A DNA stretch of 64,000 bases from Branchipolynoe longqiensis (taxonomy: Eukaryota > Annelida > Polychaeta > Phyllodocida > Polynoidae). A program made the translations under genes and the position numbers. Of the stretch, positions 40,660-50,644 are shown in pieces (the stretch's first letter is position 1; each line of letters opens with the position of its first letter). Under the pieces are notes generated by a model. The model saw nothing but the letters and a program-made list of their open reading frames with translations, was not told where the DNA came from and did not search any database. The DNA is taken from assembly GCA_030323885.1 (NCBI GenBank), contig CM059197.1:33249884-33313883 (forward strand), in the 5' to 3' direction.

Positions 40660-42230
40660 GCAGACCACGACCACATGACAGGGTGGCACTCCCACCATAC
40701 ACTGCCACCACCACCACATGACAGCGTGGGACCTCCACCATACATACACTGCCACCAGCATCTCACAGGCTGGGCCCCCCACTATTCACTGCCACCAACA
40801 CATGACAGGGTGGGCACTCTATCCGCCACCACATGACATGTGCCACCATACACTTCCACCACACATGACAGGTGGGACCCCACTATGTCATGCCCCCACA
40901 CATGACAGGGTGGGACCCCCACCATACACTGTCACCACCACCACATGACAGGGGGGAACCCCACCATACACTGCCACCAGCACCATATGACAGGGTGGGA
41001 CCCACACCATACCATGCCACCAGCACCACATGACAGGGTGGGACCCCCACCATACACTGCCACTACCACATCACAGGGTGGGACCCCCACCATACACTGC
41101 CACCACCAAATCACAAGGTGGGACGTCACCATACACTGCCACCACATAACAGGGTGGGACCCCCACCATACACTGCCACCACCAGATGACAGGGTCGGAC
41201 CCCCACCATACACTGCCACCACCACATGACAGGATGGGACCCCCACCATACACTGCCACCACCACCTGACAGAGTGGGACTCTCACTATACACTACCACC
41301 AGTACATGGCAGGGTGGGACCTTGACAATGCACTGCCACCACCACATGACAGGGTGGGACCCTAACTATGCACTGCCACCACCACATGACAGGGTGGGAC
41401 CCTCATTATCCACTGCCACTACCACCACAACACAGTGTGGGACCCCCACCATACACTGCCACCACCACCACATCACAGGGTGGGACCCCCACCATACACT
41501 GCCACCACCACATCACAGTGTGTTACACCCACCATACACTGCCACCACCACCACATCACAGGGTGGGACCCCCACCACACACTGCCACCACCACCACATC
41601 ACAGGGTGGGACCCCCACCATACACTGCCACCACCACATCACAGTGTGTTACACCCACCATACACTGCCACCACCACCACATCACAGTGTGTTACATCCA
41701 CCATACAGTGCCACCACCACCACATCACAGGGTGGGACCCCCACCATACACTGCCACCACCACCACATCACAGGGTGGGATCCCCACCACACACTGTCAC
41801 CACCACCACATCACAGGGTGGGACCCCCACCACACACTGCCACCACCACCACATCACAGGGTGGGACCCCCACCATACACTGCCACCACTGCATCACAGT
41901 GTGTTACACACACCATACACTGCCACCACCACCACATCACAGTGTGTTCCATCCACCATACACTGCCACCACCACCACCACATCACAGGGTGGGACCCCC
42001 ACCATACACTGCCACCACCACCACATCACAGGGTGGGATCCCCACCACACACTGTCACCACCACCACATCACAGGGTGGGACCCCCACCACACACTGCCA
42101 CCACCACCACATCACAGGGTGGGACCCACATCATGCACTGCCACCACCACCACATCACAGGGTGGGATCCCCACCACACACTGCCACCACCACCACATCA
42201 CAGGGTGGGACCCACATCATGCGCTGCCGA
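40660..42230. repeat. 43-bp minisatellite (CATACACTGCCACCACCA unit)
   Basis: About 35 units of type CACATCACAGGGTGGGACCC CCACCATACACTGCCACCAC. Period about 40-46 bp depending on the number of CCA triplets. Each unit holds the inverted pair GGTGGG/CCCACC, able to form a small hairpin. The right part (41430-42220) is more homogeneous and has higher-order pairs (GTGTGTTACACCCACC variant units). Long frames are open in all three plus frames because the unit lacks stops. Confidence 0.95.
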
Positions 42231-42538
42231 CCTGCTAGTCCTCCTTCCCTCTGGTCCCACAGTTGCGCACATGGCACCCCTGGGTTCTAACACTTAACAG
42301 TGTGGGGGTTAACATCCCTGATAGTGATACACCGCCACCAGGGGAAGTTAGAAGTTAATTACCCAACATGGTCTTACCAACCATTTGCCGACCATCATTC
42401 ACAAATAGTCAATACTTTACATGTAGAATGCCTCAAAAGTCAAATATGACATCATTTCGCGAAATTGACAAATAATTTTAAAAATCAGCGTCCACTTTCA
42501 ATGTGGGGGCGAAACTCTACGAATATGTAGGCCCAGTT

Positions 42539-42570
<32 letters not shown>

Positions 42571-42577
42571 CATTATT
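42231..42577. other. Unassigned stretch
   Basis: Weak CTCF-like word CGCCACCAGGGGAAG at about 42331-42345, then AT-rich sequence with an (ATT)n run near 42545-42570. Confidence 0.4.
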
Positions 42578-42820
42578 TATTTGTTTGTCCATTAGTTGAT
42601 TAAGTTGGAGAAATATCAATCGTGGACATTTGGTCTTCCTCATTCCACTGATCCTTACCCTGTCCTATTAATGCTGAGCGCCATGCGAGGTAGTGACAAG
42701 TATCAAGTTTTAAATCGTTGGTTTCACTCGGCCAGGGTTCGAACCCGGGTATTCGAATCCCATGACCTACCATAAGGGGAAGCGGACGCTGAACTCATTT
42801 GACCATCGCATATAGTCCGG
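42578..42820 (-). mobile_element. SINE-A T2
   Basis: T2 tail (TTAGTTGATTAAGTTGGAG), body and a head with B box GGGTTCGAACCCGGG on plus and an extra GAATCCCATG as at 13332-13547. The outer head is diverged. Confidence 0.82.
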
Positions 42821-42832
42821 GAGCAGAGAGGG

Positions 42833-43102
42833 TAATGCGAGGTACACACCTACTGTTTTTCCGCACCCACCTACCGTATACGATCTAAAACTGCCCAAAA
42901 GTCGTGAGGTGTGCACTCCCCTAGCACACCTACCAATTGCGATTCGGGACTTAAAACTCAGTTTTAGAGCTAAAACTGCTTCCTTACGATTGCGATTCGC
43001 GATTCGAAAAATGAATCGGCCCATTTTCAGTTTTAAGCGGGTTGGGTCGGGTCGCGAGTTTTAGTGCGCGAATCGTATACAGTAGGTGTGTACCTAGCAT
43101 TA
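42833..43102. mobile_element. M4 DNA element (GTACACACCTAC ends)
   Basis: The ends TGCGAGGTACACACCTACT and (inverted) TGCTAGGTACACACCTACT are flanked by TAA/TTA. The interior has ATTGCGATTCGCGATTCG and AGTTTTAGAGCTAAAACTG. A copy at 55121-55402 has the same layout. TWA-type flanks suit PIF/Harbinger. Confidence 0.85.
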
Positions 43103-43405
43103 ACCCTGCATTGTTGTATTAAGTTTTTTTTACTGTTGATTTTGGACGATATTAATATAATACTTAGTTCTAATGGATAGCGTGACCCCTAAAACCTAGG
43201 TATAGAGACAAAAATCACCTTTCTATGGTGAATAGGTAGGGAGTTATGGTCATTTATAGGTAATGGTGGCCATCTTGGACGCCATCTTGAATTTCTCAAA
43301 TTGCTCAAGGGTGACAACATGTCATCAAGCAGTTTCTGAAAATAGAGACCCTTGGCTACCAAAATCAACAGTAAAAAAATCTTTCATACAACAATGCAAG
43401 GTTAA
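43100..43405. mobile_element. M9 piggyBac-like MITE
   Basis: TTAA CCCTGCATTGTTGTAT and its inverted partner ATACAACAATGCAAGG TTAA bound a 306-bp element. A second inner inverted pair is TACTGTTGATTTTGG / CCAAAATCAACAGTA. TTAA followed by CCC is the piggyBac signature. It shares TTA with the end of M4. Confidence 0.82.
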
Positions 43406-43589
43406 GGGAAAAAATGGCAGTTGGCTCCCAGACTAATATGGTCTAATGTATCTAGTATAGCCTAGTCTAATCTTACCGGGGTGTTTTTGGTGTTTTTATT
43501 GTTTTGGGTTGTGATTCTTTTCTGAAACATGCCAATACGGTTTATTACCGCCCCCTATCGGAGTGGGTTGGAACCACACACCCTGCGTG

Positions 43590-43890
43590 GACGCAGGATT
43601 GATATCAATTTCACCGCCTCCCCATCCATCATAACTAGGTTAAGGCGCGTGGGTGACAATACTGACATCGTCAGTGCGCATGCGCAGGCGTAGTCGGCCA
43701 GTGCTACTTCCGGTACCGTGTCCCCTGGAATGTCGGGACACAGCGGAAGTTGGCCGGTCGCGGGCTGTGCTGGTTGTCGGCGAGTCAACACGGGTTTTGT
43801 TGTTGAGATGATCAAAGGATGTCTGTTGTTGTTGTTGAGATGATCAAAGGATGTTTGTTGTTGTTGTTGTTCAGATCATCAAAGGATGAC
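43590..43890. promoter_or_regulatory. Promoter-like patch with NRF1, ETS and three TCF/LEF-like sites
   Basis: TGCGCATGCGCAG (about 43675-43687) is a near-perfect NRF1 motif. CTACTTCCGGTAC (about 43704) and GCGGAAGTTGG (about 43743) are ETS-like. Three 32-35 bp units carry ATCAAAGG at 43811, 43843 and 43878 (TCF/LEF-like). No coding exon is recognised within 2 kb. Confidence 0.4.
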
Positions 43891-43940
43891 ATGTCGGTTG
43901 TGTCTCCTCTTGGCACCCTTCCTGGTTACTGGAGGAATCA

Positions 43941-44263
43941 CACACGGGTGGCCGAATAGGTAGAGCGCAGGCTTTGCGTGCGGAAAGTTGGAAGTTTGAA
44001 TCTGAGTCGAGTCAAACCAATGATTTACTAATTTGATTCTTGTCACTTCCTAGCCTGGCACTCGGCATTAATAGGATAGGGCAAGGATTGGTTAGTTCAG
44101 TGTCAAGGATAGTGCGACTGAGTGAGAAATCGGGTCATGGTGCCAGTGGCCTGGTCTCCCAGTGGGGCTGCATTATTAAGTCGCCATTATTCGACACTGT
44201 CACAAGTTGGTACCTGGTATGATATAACGTTAGATGTTGCCTGAATGTAAAACCCCAACAAAC
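43941..44263 (+). mobile_element. SINE-A, variant head, T1 tail
   Basis: Head GGGTGGCCGAATAGGTAGAG, body and T1 (TGATATAACGTTAGATGTTG) with CCCCAACAAAC end. The head type is that of 27188-27520. Confidence 0.88.
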
Positions 44264-44459
44264 ATGCACCGTGTGTAGGGAGGGTGTGTGTGTGGGGGGG
44301 GGGGGGAGCTACATCTGGCTTTATACAGTGTATAATGACGCCACTGATTAGTGGGTCGAATTGATGAAAATAACGCTTCTAATCGGGGAGATTTCCATTT
44401 ATATTTTCAGTAAGAACTACTAGATATTATTAGATATTAGTATTACTACTACTACTAGT

Positions 44460-44545
44460 GCAGTAGTCTACACTGACCTGTCAGGGAAGGATCCGCATAG
44501 ACAGGTAGGCATGGATAGGATGATGATATCAGGGAGCTTAGAGTT
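44460..44545 (+). mobile_element. SINE-B leader only
   Basis: GTCTACACTGACCTGTCAGG, CATAGACAGGTAGGCATGG and ATATCAGGGAGC match the SINE-B leader. The tRNA-like block is missing and a microsatellite begins instead. Confidence 0.75.
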
Positions 44546-44554
44546 AGGGGTATA

Positions 44555-45125
44555 TATGCGTACATATATGTATGTACGTATATATGTATACACGTGTGTA
44601 TATATGTTCATATCAAAGCGTGTTTGTACATATGTACATATGTACATATGTATATATGTACATATGTACATATGTATATATGTATATATTTATATATGTA
44701 TATACATATATGTGTATATGTGTATATATGTATATATGTATATATGTACATATGTACATATGTATATATGTATATACGTATATATGTATATATGTATGTA
44801 TGTATATATGTATATAAGTATATATGTATATATGTACATATGTACATATGTACATATGTACATATGTATATATGTATATATATATATGTACTATATAATT
44901 CATTATGTGGATATAAATAATGGCAGCCCCTTAAATGTTTCCCCCCATTACCATCTTCTTCCATGTTATTTGCTGCGGAGCGGGTCATTCTCTACTCACC
45001 CCGCCTCCTATATCGTGAGCCAACTGTCACTCTGCTCACTTTAAAACTATATATATGTATATATATATGTATATATGTATATATCATATATGTATATATG
45101 TCTATATGTATATATTATATATATG
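44555..45125. repeat. (TATGTACA/TATATGTA)n microsatellite
   Basis: Alternating purine-pyrimidine TATGTACATATGTATATATG runs, self-complementary at many scales, interrupted at about 44900-45045 by unrelated sequence. Confidence 0.95.
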
Positions 45126-45391
45126 TGGTGTTTATTATGCGAGTATATAGCCAAGGAAGAGATTTTCTATATGTTTATTATATTATTCTGATATTATATT
45201 ATTAGCCAATGGGCTCTCTGCATGTATTTGCTCCTTACTCATACTGGTACTGGTCGCTCCACCACCGCCCGACCATACTTCCGGCGCTAATATTGCCACT
45301 TATATATAAACGGTGACCCCGTGCTTAAACAGATAAGCCACCGTAGGCCTGAGCATTCGCTGGTATTTGGTCACGCCAGTGGCTCTAATGG
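45126..45391. other. Unassigned stretch
   Basis: One ETS-like word (ACTTCCGGCG near 45279). Otherwise nothing recognised. Confidence 0.4.
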
Positions 45392-46087
45392 CCCTGTCAC
45401 ACTACGACGTAACGACGTCGGCGTAGGGAGAACGTGAAGAACGTTGAACTTCTCGGCGTAGTATGCAAATTTGGGCACAAGTTGAACGTGGATGCAGCGT
45501 AGTGGACGAGAGAGCAACGGCGGTAAAGCGTAGTGATTGCATCATTCAACGAGAGGAGGACAACGTAATTACGCTCAGGGAACGTTATGTACGTCATTCC
45601 ATCGCCAGAACTACGTTGCTTTACGTTACCTTACGTTACTTACGTCAGGAAACGGTGGCAAAACGGTAAACTTACGTTGGACGTCCGTTAGGCATCCGTT
45701 AACCCGGCGTTTTCACTACGTGGACTGCACGTTTTCCCATGGTATTAATGTGGGTCAACGTAGTGCAATGTAATGCAACGTAGTTGAATGTAGTGACCGA
45801 CGTTTTAATAACGTTTGTTTAACGTCATTGACGTTCGCCGAACGTGTACAGAACGTACGGCGAACGTAAACCCTTACGTTCGAGCTACGTCGAAACTTTT
45901 GAACATGTCCAAAACCTCGATGTAACTCGACGTAACACGACGTAACATGACGTAGCTCGACGTCATTCTAACGTCATTATGACGTCATTATGACGTCATC
46001 ATAACGTAATCCAACGTACATCAACGTAATGACGAAAGATCACCATGTTAGGCTCACGTTCGCTCATTACGTCGTAGTGTGACAGGG
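45392..46087. mobile_element. M7b: DNA element with ACGT-rich interior
   Basis: Perfect 21-bp inverted ends: CCCTGTCACACTACGACGTA (A) and (T) TACGTCGTAGTGTGACAGGG. The 696-bp interior is dominated by AACGT, TACGT and GACGT words on both strands. It holds the M7 palindrome TTTTGAACATGTCCAAAA (45897-45914) and a TGACGTCATTATGACGTCAT cluster near 45980-45998. No coding frame. Confidence 0.85.
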
Positions 46088-46263
46088 GTATAACAGGAAG
46101 TAATCTGGATATACTGTAGTTAGTTATGCACATGTTGTAGAAAGAACTGTTTGGAACAGTGTCTTTGTTTATATTCCCATCGTTTCATTACACATCAAAT
46201 ATATCTATATATATACAGATATGTGTACAGATGTGTGCATATGTATATATAGCTATATGTATA

Positions 46264-46441
46264 CAGTAAAACCTCTCTAAATCGACCGACCAGTGGACCG
46301 ACTTTAAGTGGTCCATTTAGGGAGGTGGTCGGTTTAGGGTCGTAGAATATCCTTACAATGTTATCGTTGGAACCCAAATAAAACGGTCGATATAGAGGAG
46401 TCGTCGATCTCTGGAGGTGGTCGGTTAGATAGGTTTGACTG
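46264..46441. mobile_element. M2, complete
   Basis: CAGTAAAACCTCTCTAAATCG to the inverted end AGGTTTGACTG, TA on both sides. Confidence 0.85.
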
Positions 46442-46925
46442 TATATACTATGGATATACGCTGAGCTATCTGCGTGTTGTGCCCGCGCATATCCCATGAT
46501 GCTCGCGACTCGGCCTCAGTTATTTCCTTATTTTCCTCACCCCAGGAGCGAGGCTCCATTAAAGACAATATGGCCGTGCCGCGATTATAGATGACTGCCA
46601 ACACCACTCACTATTGGTTGTGTGCGCGCCGGCTTCAGTCGTCACGTGGATAATGGTTAGCAAATTGTTAGCAAGAGGTGCCCATTTGATTATCACATCC
46701 GTGGGCTGCGCGCGCAAAAAAATTAAACGCACCGGCGTGTGCTGCACAGCGCGCCCCCTGGTGGGGGCGGAGGGGAAGGGGAGGGAAGAGGGGATGGGAG
46801 AGAGAGAGAGGCATCTGTCTTGCTTACTATGACCAAAAGAGGAGAATACTGATTATTTTACCGGTATCTATTCCCATATAATGTACAGGATATAGTATAT
46901 ATGTCCATTGGATATAACATATATG
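46442..46925. other. Unassigned stretch with a CTCF-like word
   Basis: GCGCCCCCTGGTGG at 46751-46764 is a good CTCF-like match in GC-rich sequence. A short GGGAGAGAGA run follows. Confidence 0.4.
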
Positions 46926-47110
46926 CATTAAAACCTCTCTAAATCGACCAACCATGCATCATAGGTCCGACTTTAAGTGGTCCATTTAGGGAGGTGGTCA
47001 GTTTAGAGAGTTAGAATATCCTTACAATGGTATTGTTGGGACCCAAATAAAGCGATCGATATAGGGGAATGTTCGATCTGTGGAGGGGTCGGTATAAAGA
47101 GGTTTTACTG
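46926..47110. mobile_element. M2, diverged left end
   Basis: CATTAAAACCTCTCTAAATCG to AAAGAGGTTTTACTG, followed by TA. Interior ATCCTTACAATGGTATTGTT is shared with 46264-46441. Confidence 0.82.
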
Positions 47111-47552
47111 TATTATATATGTATTGGATTTAAATGATCTGCGTAACCGATATAAAATATGTGTGTAGTGGAGATCCAATATATGTTGTATCGGATATAC
47201 GAATGCACGTGTACTGGATATGAAGTATATCCGTAGTGAATATCATATAGATGTTGGGAATTATTCCCTTCCCAGACATATCATTCACTACAGAAGCTAT
47301 GCTGTAGCACCTATAACCACATGCCTCCTGATAGAGTGATAACCAATCGGGGTATGGTTAGTTCCGTACATTTCTTCCTGATGTCGATTGCAGTGAAATT
47401 AACGCAGCAAATATTTCTTGACATGAGATAAAAAACGCCACTTCCTGTGAATCACGGTGTATGTATGCATATTCCCTCCCCTCCGTTCCATCTTTTCCGA
47501 CATGTAATCTCTGGCTGTGACCTGGCCGGCTCAGCGCTCAGCGCCACAGTCC
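47111..47552. other. Unassigned stretch
   Basis: AT-rich, with GGATATA-type words repeated loosely to about 47255. No gene recognised. Confidence 0.4.
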
Positions 47553-48043
47553 TTAAACTTGCATAGTCTGATGGTTTTTAATTTCTGTACTTTTTCTGAG
47601 ATAAATATATTAGATTGATCACTAGTATCTACTTTACATTAGCTCAAAGTTACTTTTATTTTAAACGGTAAACCTTTGAGATATTTTGAGTGCAAATATG
47701 GAAAATTGAATTTCTGTATTTTTTCTGAGATAAATATATTAGATCGATCACTAGTAGTAGTATCTACTTTACATTAGTTCAAAGTTACTTTTGTTTTAAA
47801 TGGTAAACTTTTTAGATATTTCAAGTGCAAACATGGAAAATTAGTTTTGGCAAGCATGCCAAAACTCTGACACCATAGACTTCTGCAGTAACAGGTTCTG
47901 TTAAATTCACTCAGTATTGCCTTATACGCAGAAACAAACGCTTAATAAGTGCATCAGTATCTAAGTTAGATATGTCAAATCAAATCTAGATAATTGGTTT
48001 CCTTTTGACAATTTTGATATTTCATCGGACTATGCAGCTTTAA
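47553..48043 (-). mobile_element. M1 with internal tandem duplication
   Basis: Ends TTAAACTTGCATAGTCTGATG and CATCGGACTATGCAGCTTTAA. The block from AATTTCTGTACTTTTTCTGA to GCAAATATGGAAAATT is repeated once, about 133 bp, raising the length to 491 bp. Centre TTTTGGCAAGCATGCCAAAA intact. Confidence 0.9.
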
Positions 48044-48439
48044 ACTGAGGGACCAGCAGAAGGAACTCTGAATACCTCATATTGCTGCGAGACTTTTGAG
48101 ACAACATCGAAAGCGGTATTCTGGTTGCGGTAAATAACACTACACACTTCTGGTACGGCCGGCCAGGGCTGGTTATTATTGACTGGTGCCACTCTGCGCA
48201 CCCACTTGATTAGTACCCGCTTATGATCCAACTCCCATTTTTTTTTTTACTCCACACTCAAATAAGCTGCAGTTTTGCTGCCTCATCTGTCTTGGTAGGC
48301 TTAATAAGGGTCTAAACACCGTGACAGGGCCATCCATAGTGACGGGGTGGTGCCGAGAACAGACTGGTCTCTCGCCACAACACCACCCAATCCAGGCGAA
48401 CCTGTGCAGTGGGTGCATGTTCTGGTTGGTGTGGTTTGC
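48044..48439. other. Unassigned stretch
   Basis: No family or gene recognised. Confidence 0.4.
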
Positions 48440-48540
48440 TTATTTGTTTGTTTGTTGGTTTGTTGGAAGGGGGTTTATTTCCTAGCAATATTGAAGGTTA
48501 TATTAGGATGGGTAGAGACTTTTAACAGTGCACTGTCATT
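48440..48540 (-). mobile_element. SINE-A T1 tail, diverged
   Basis: (TTTG)n end, TTATTTCCTAGCAATATTGA AGGTTATATTAGGATGGG and a little body. Confidence 0.7.
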
Positions 48541-48568
48541 TAAAAAAAAAAAATTGCGATGGTTTATT

Positions 48569-48938
48569 TACCCTGTCCATAATGAGTCAGAACGTTGTGA
48601 GTACGCCAGAGACACCAGGAGGGTTTCGGGTCAGCGTATGTCTAACCTATGCCGACCTACCCCTAACCTATGCGTAACCTATGCCGGCATATGCCTGGCA
48701 TAGGTCTAGCATATGAGCAACGTATGAGGCATACGCTGGCATAGGTTGCACATTTTGAACATGCACAAACCTCTTTCGGCGGCTCGGCGCATGACGGCAT
48801 ATGAAGAGCGTATACGGCATATGCCCAACCTAAGCCCAACCTATGCATAACCTATGACGGCGTATGACGACGTATTGGTCGAAAACCTCAGACGCCGGCA
48901 TACGCTTACGCTATAGGTCATAGTGTGAGAGGTCCATA
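48569..48938. mobile_element. M7c: DNA element filled with CATATGCC/ACCTATGC words
   Basis: The right end, inverted, reads GGACCTCTCACACTATGACC. The left end (ACCCTGTCCATAATGAGTC) is diverged. The interior consists of AACCTATGC, GGCATATGCC and GACGGCGTATGA words. It carries TTTTGAACATGCACAAA (48753-48769), the M7 central motif. Confidence 0.65.
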
Positions 48939-49456
48939 AGTCGCATTGCGGTTTGTTTTCATCGCTGAACAGTCTCAATTTGGTAGTTGCTTTGCCATCT
49001 TAGCTGTTAGTAGTTATGCTAGTTTTTTTGGTGCCACATTTGAAACATTTGACTAATTCAGGGATGAAAGATCTCCGCGATTTCGTAGATTTTCGCACTT
49101 AAATAATTTTTTGTTACCGATTAAGCAAAATGGCGAGGAATCAGGATGCAATTGCCAACAGTTGGTTAGTTCGAATCCCATTCTTATATCACATTAGATG
49201 TTGCTAGATCAGAAAACCCAAGCAGGAAAGAGTTTGGTATGGGTGATAATATAGGGACAACAAGGTGAATTGAAACCTGACTTCCGGCTTTTTTCCCGCG
49301 ATTCCCTGACAATGTCAATCCGCGTTTTCATGGAAATTAGCAGTCGGTGTAATAATCTCGGCTAGATTTACGCATTTTTTTGCCCGACACCCCTTTCATC
49401 CCTGTGGTATATACCTACCCCCTGAGCTACTGTTATTAGGGATACGCATGGTTACT
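48939..49456. other. Unassigned stretch with a SINE-A tail piece
   Basis: TATCACATTAGATGTTGCTA at about 49186-49205 is a diverged T1 tail. Otherwise nothing recognised. Confidence 0.4.
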
Positions 49457-49760
49457 GCCCCCCTGGGAAGACCGGGCTGCCAGAAACATGACTAGAAAAG
49501 GCCTTGTCAAGGGGAAGAAAACAAAGCAGACAAAGGAAGAGGTGGGAATACATCAAGGAATGGACCAGCCTGGGGAGCAGCAAGTCTGTGAGGGCAGTGG
49601 AGAACAGGAGGAACTGTGGAAAACTGGTTGCAAAATCATCTATGGTGCCCCACCAGCCATCGCGGTTAAGGGATTGATGATGATCTGATATTCCCCATAG
49701 TCACATTATCCTGACACTGAGCTAACCAGTCCTTGTTCTGTCCTATTATATGAGAAATGG
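49457..49760 (-). mobile_element. SINE-A body split by a LINE 3' end
   Basis: CCCCTGGGAAGACCGGGCTG CCAGAAACATGAC stops near 49491 and CTGATATTCCCCATAGTCAC resumes near 49686. The intervening 195 bp is a plus-strand LINE end. Confidence 0.82.
49492..49677 (+). pseudogene. C-terminal remnant of a second LINE reverse transcriptase polyprotein
   Basis: A plus-strand frame of 61 residues plus TGA begins LEKALSRGRKQSRQRKRWEY, continues IKEWTSL and a Val-Arg-Ala/Arg-Arg helix, and ends with KLVAKSSMVPHQPSRLRD. The order basic stretch, RKRWE-IKEWT, RA..NR..C.KLVA.SS.VP..PSRLRD is a familiar end of LINE ORF2-type proteins. A TGATGATGATC repeat follows. Only the 3' end was inserted, so it is non-functional. 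It differs from the LINE at 39167-39304. Confidence 0.82.
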
Positions 49761-50644
49761 ATTTGGAGTTAGTTTTGTTGTGGGAACCTATAAAGTACTG
49801 CTTTTCTGAGAATATCGACAGTACTAGTAGAAAATGACTATTGGAGCATGCGCAGTGATCTGCTAACTTACAACCTTATTTATGGAACTGGCTGCCGTCA
49901 GAGGGCGCGCTTTTTGCCACACTTAGAATACCCATCCATTTGCTGACGGATATCACATAGGAAAATTGTCACATTGAATGGAATAGGCCTTTAGTAACGC
50001 TTACGTTACTGAAAGGGTGCGATACTGTCCTTAGTACCTTACTTGTACCCTACTTAGACACAGTTAACCCCCTTGACACTGTCACGTGGTCCTTATAACA
50101 CCCAGGTCCCCACAGCCAACCAACTAACCAACCCGCCAACAAGCTATCCAACCAACTACCCAACCAGCTCCCTCCATCCTCGAGCACCTCCTCACAAGCA
50201 GCGCGCCTCTTGCTGATCGTCCATCCACAGCTCCCAATATAACCCTCCCCCCTCGGCCCGGGGGCTGCACCCCAGCGCCGCTTTAGCACCTGGCGGCCGG
50301 GGCTGTCGTCAATAGGATAAAGCTGAAGCCTTATCACGGGTGTCATGAAGGTCAAGGGCACCTACAGAACGGGTCAAGGGTCACTCGCGGGAGGTCACAT
50401 CCCCACTTGTGGGCTGGGGTGGCTACAGGTCCGTAATAACGGAGTGAAAAGACTTTTCAAGTTCGTTGTGTTGTGGCAGGGAGTGTTGATTTCTACAGTG
50501 TCACCTCTAATGGGACAGGAAGGCCCTAGTCAGCGACAAGAATTGCTTATATCATGTTTATCACGGCAATTTTGCTGCTCCGCCGTGTTATGATATATTA
50601 TTAAATATATTATGGAAGGTATTTGGATATATTTATATATGTGC
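49761..50644. other. Unassigned stretch, GC-rich at 50190-50300
   Basis: Short CCAACTAACCAACC run near 50115-50165. CpG-rich CAGCGCCGCTTTAGCACCTG sequence near 50272. No exon recognised. Confidence 0.4.

Noticed and set aside
41226..42297. 354- and 309-codon frames in different phases
   Set aside because: Minisatellite without stop codons in any plus frame; no non-repetitive protein part.
12128..46764. CTCF-like words at 12128, 16596 and 46751 forming a boundary set
   Set aside because: Only single-motif matches judged by eye; orientation and occupancy unknown, so no domain boundary is claimed.
49488..49688. Plus-strand frame in a different phase over the LINE end
   Set aside because: The neighbouring phase gives the recognisable LINE C-terminus, so this one is a shadow.
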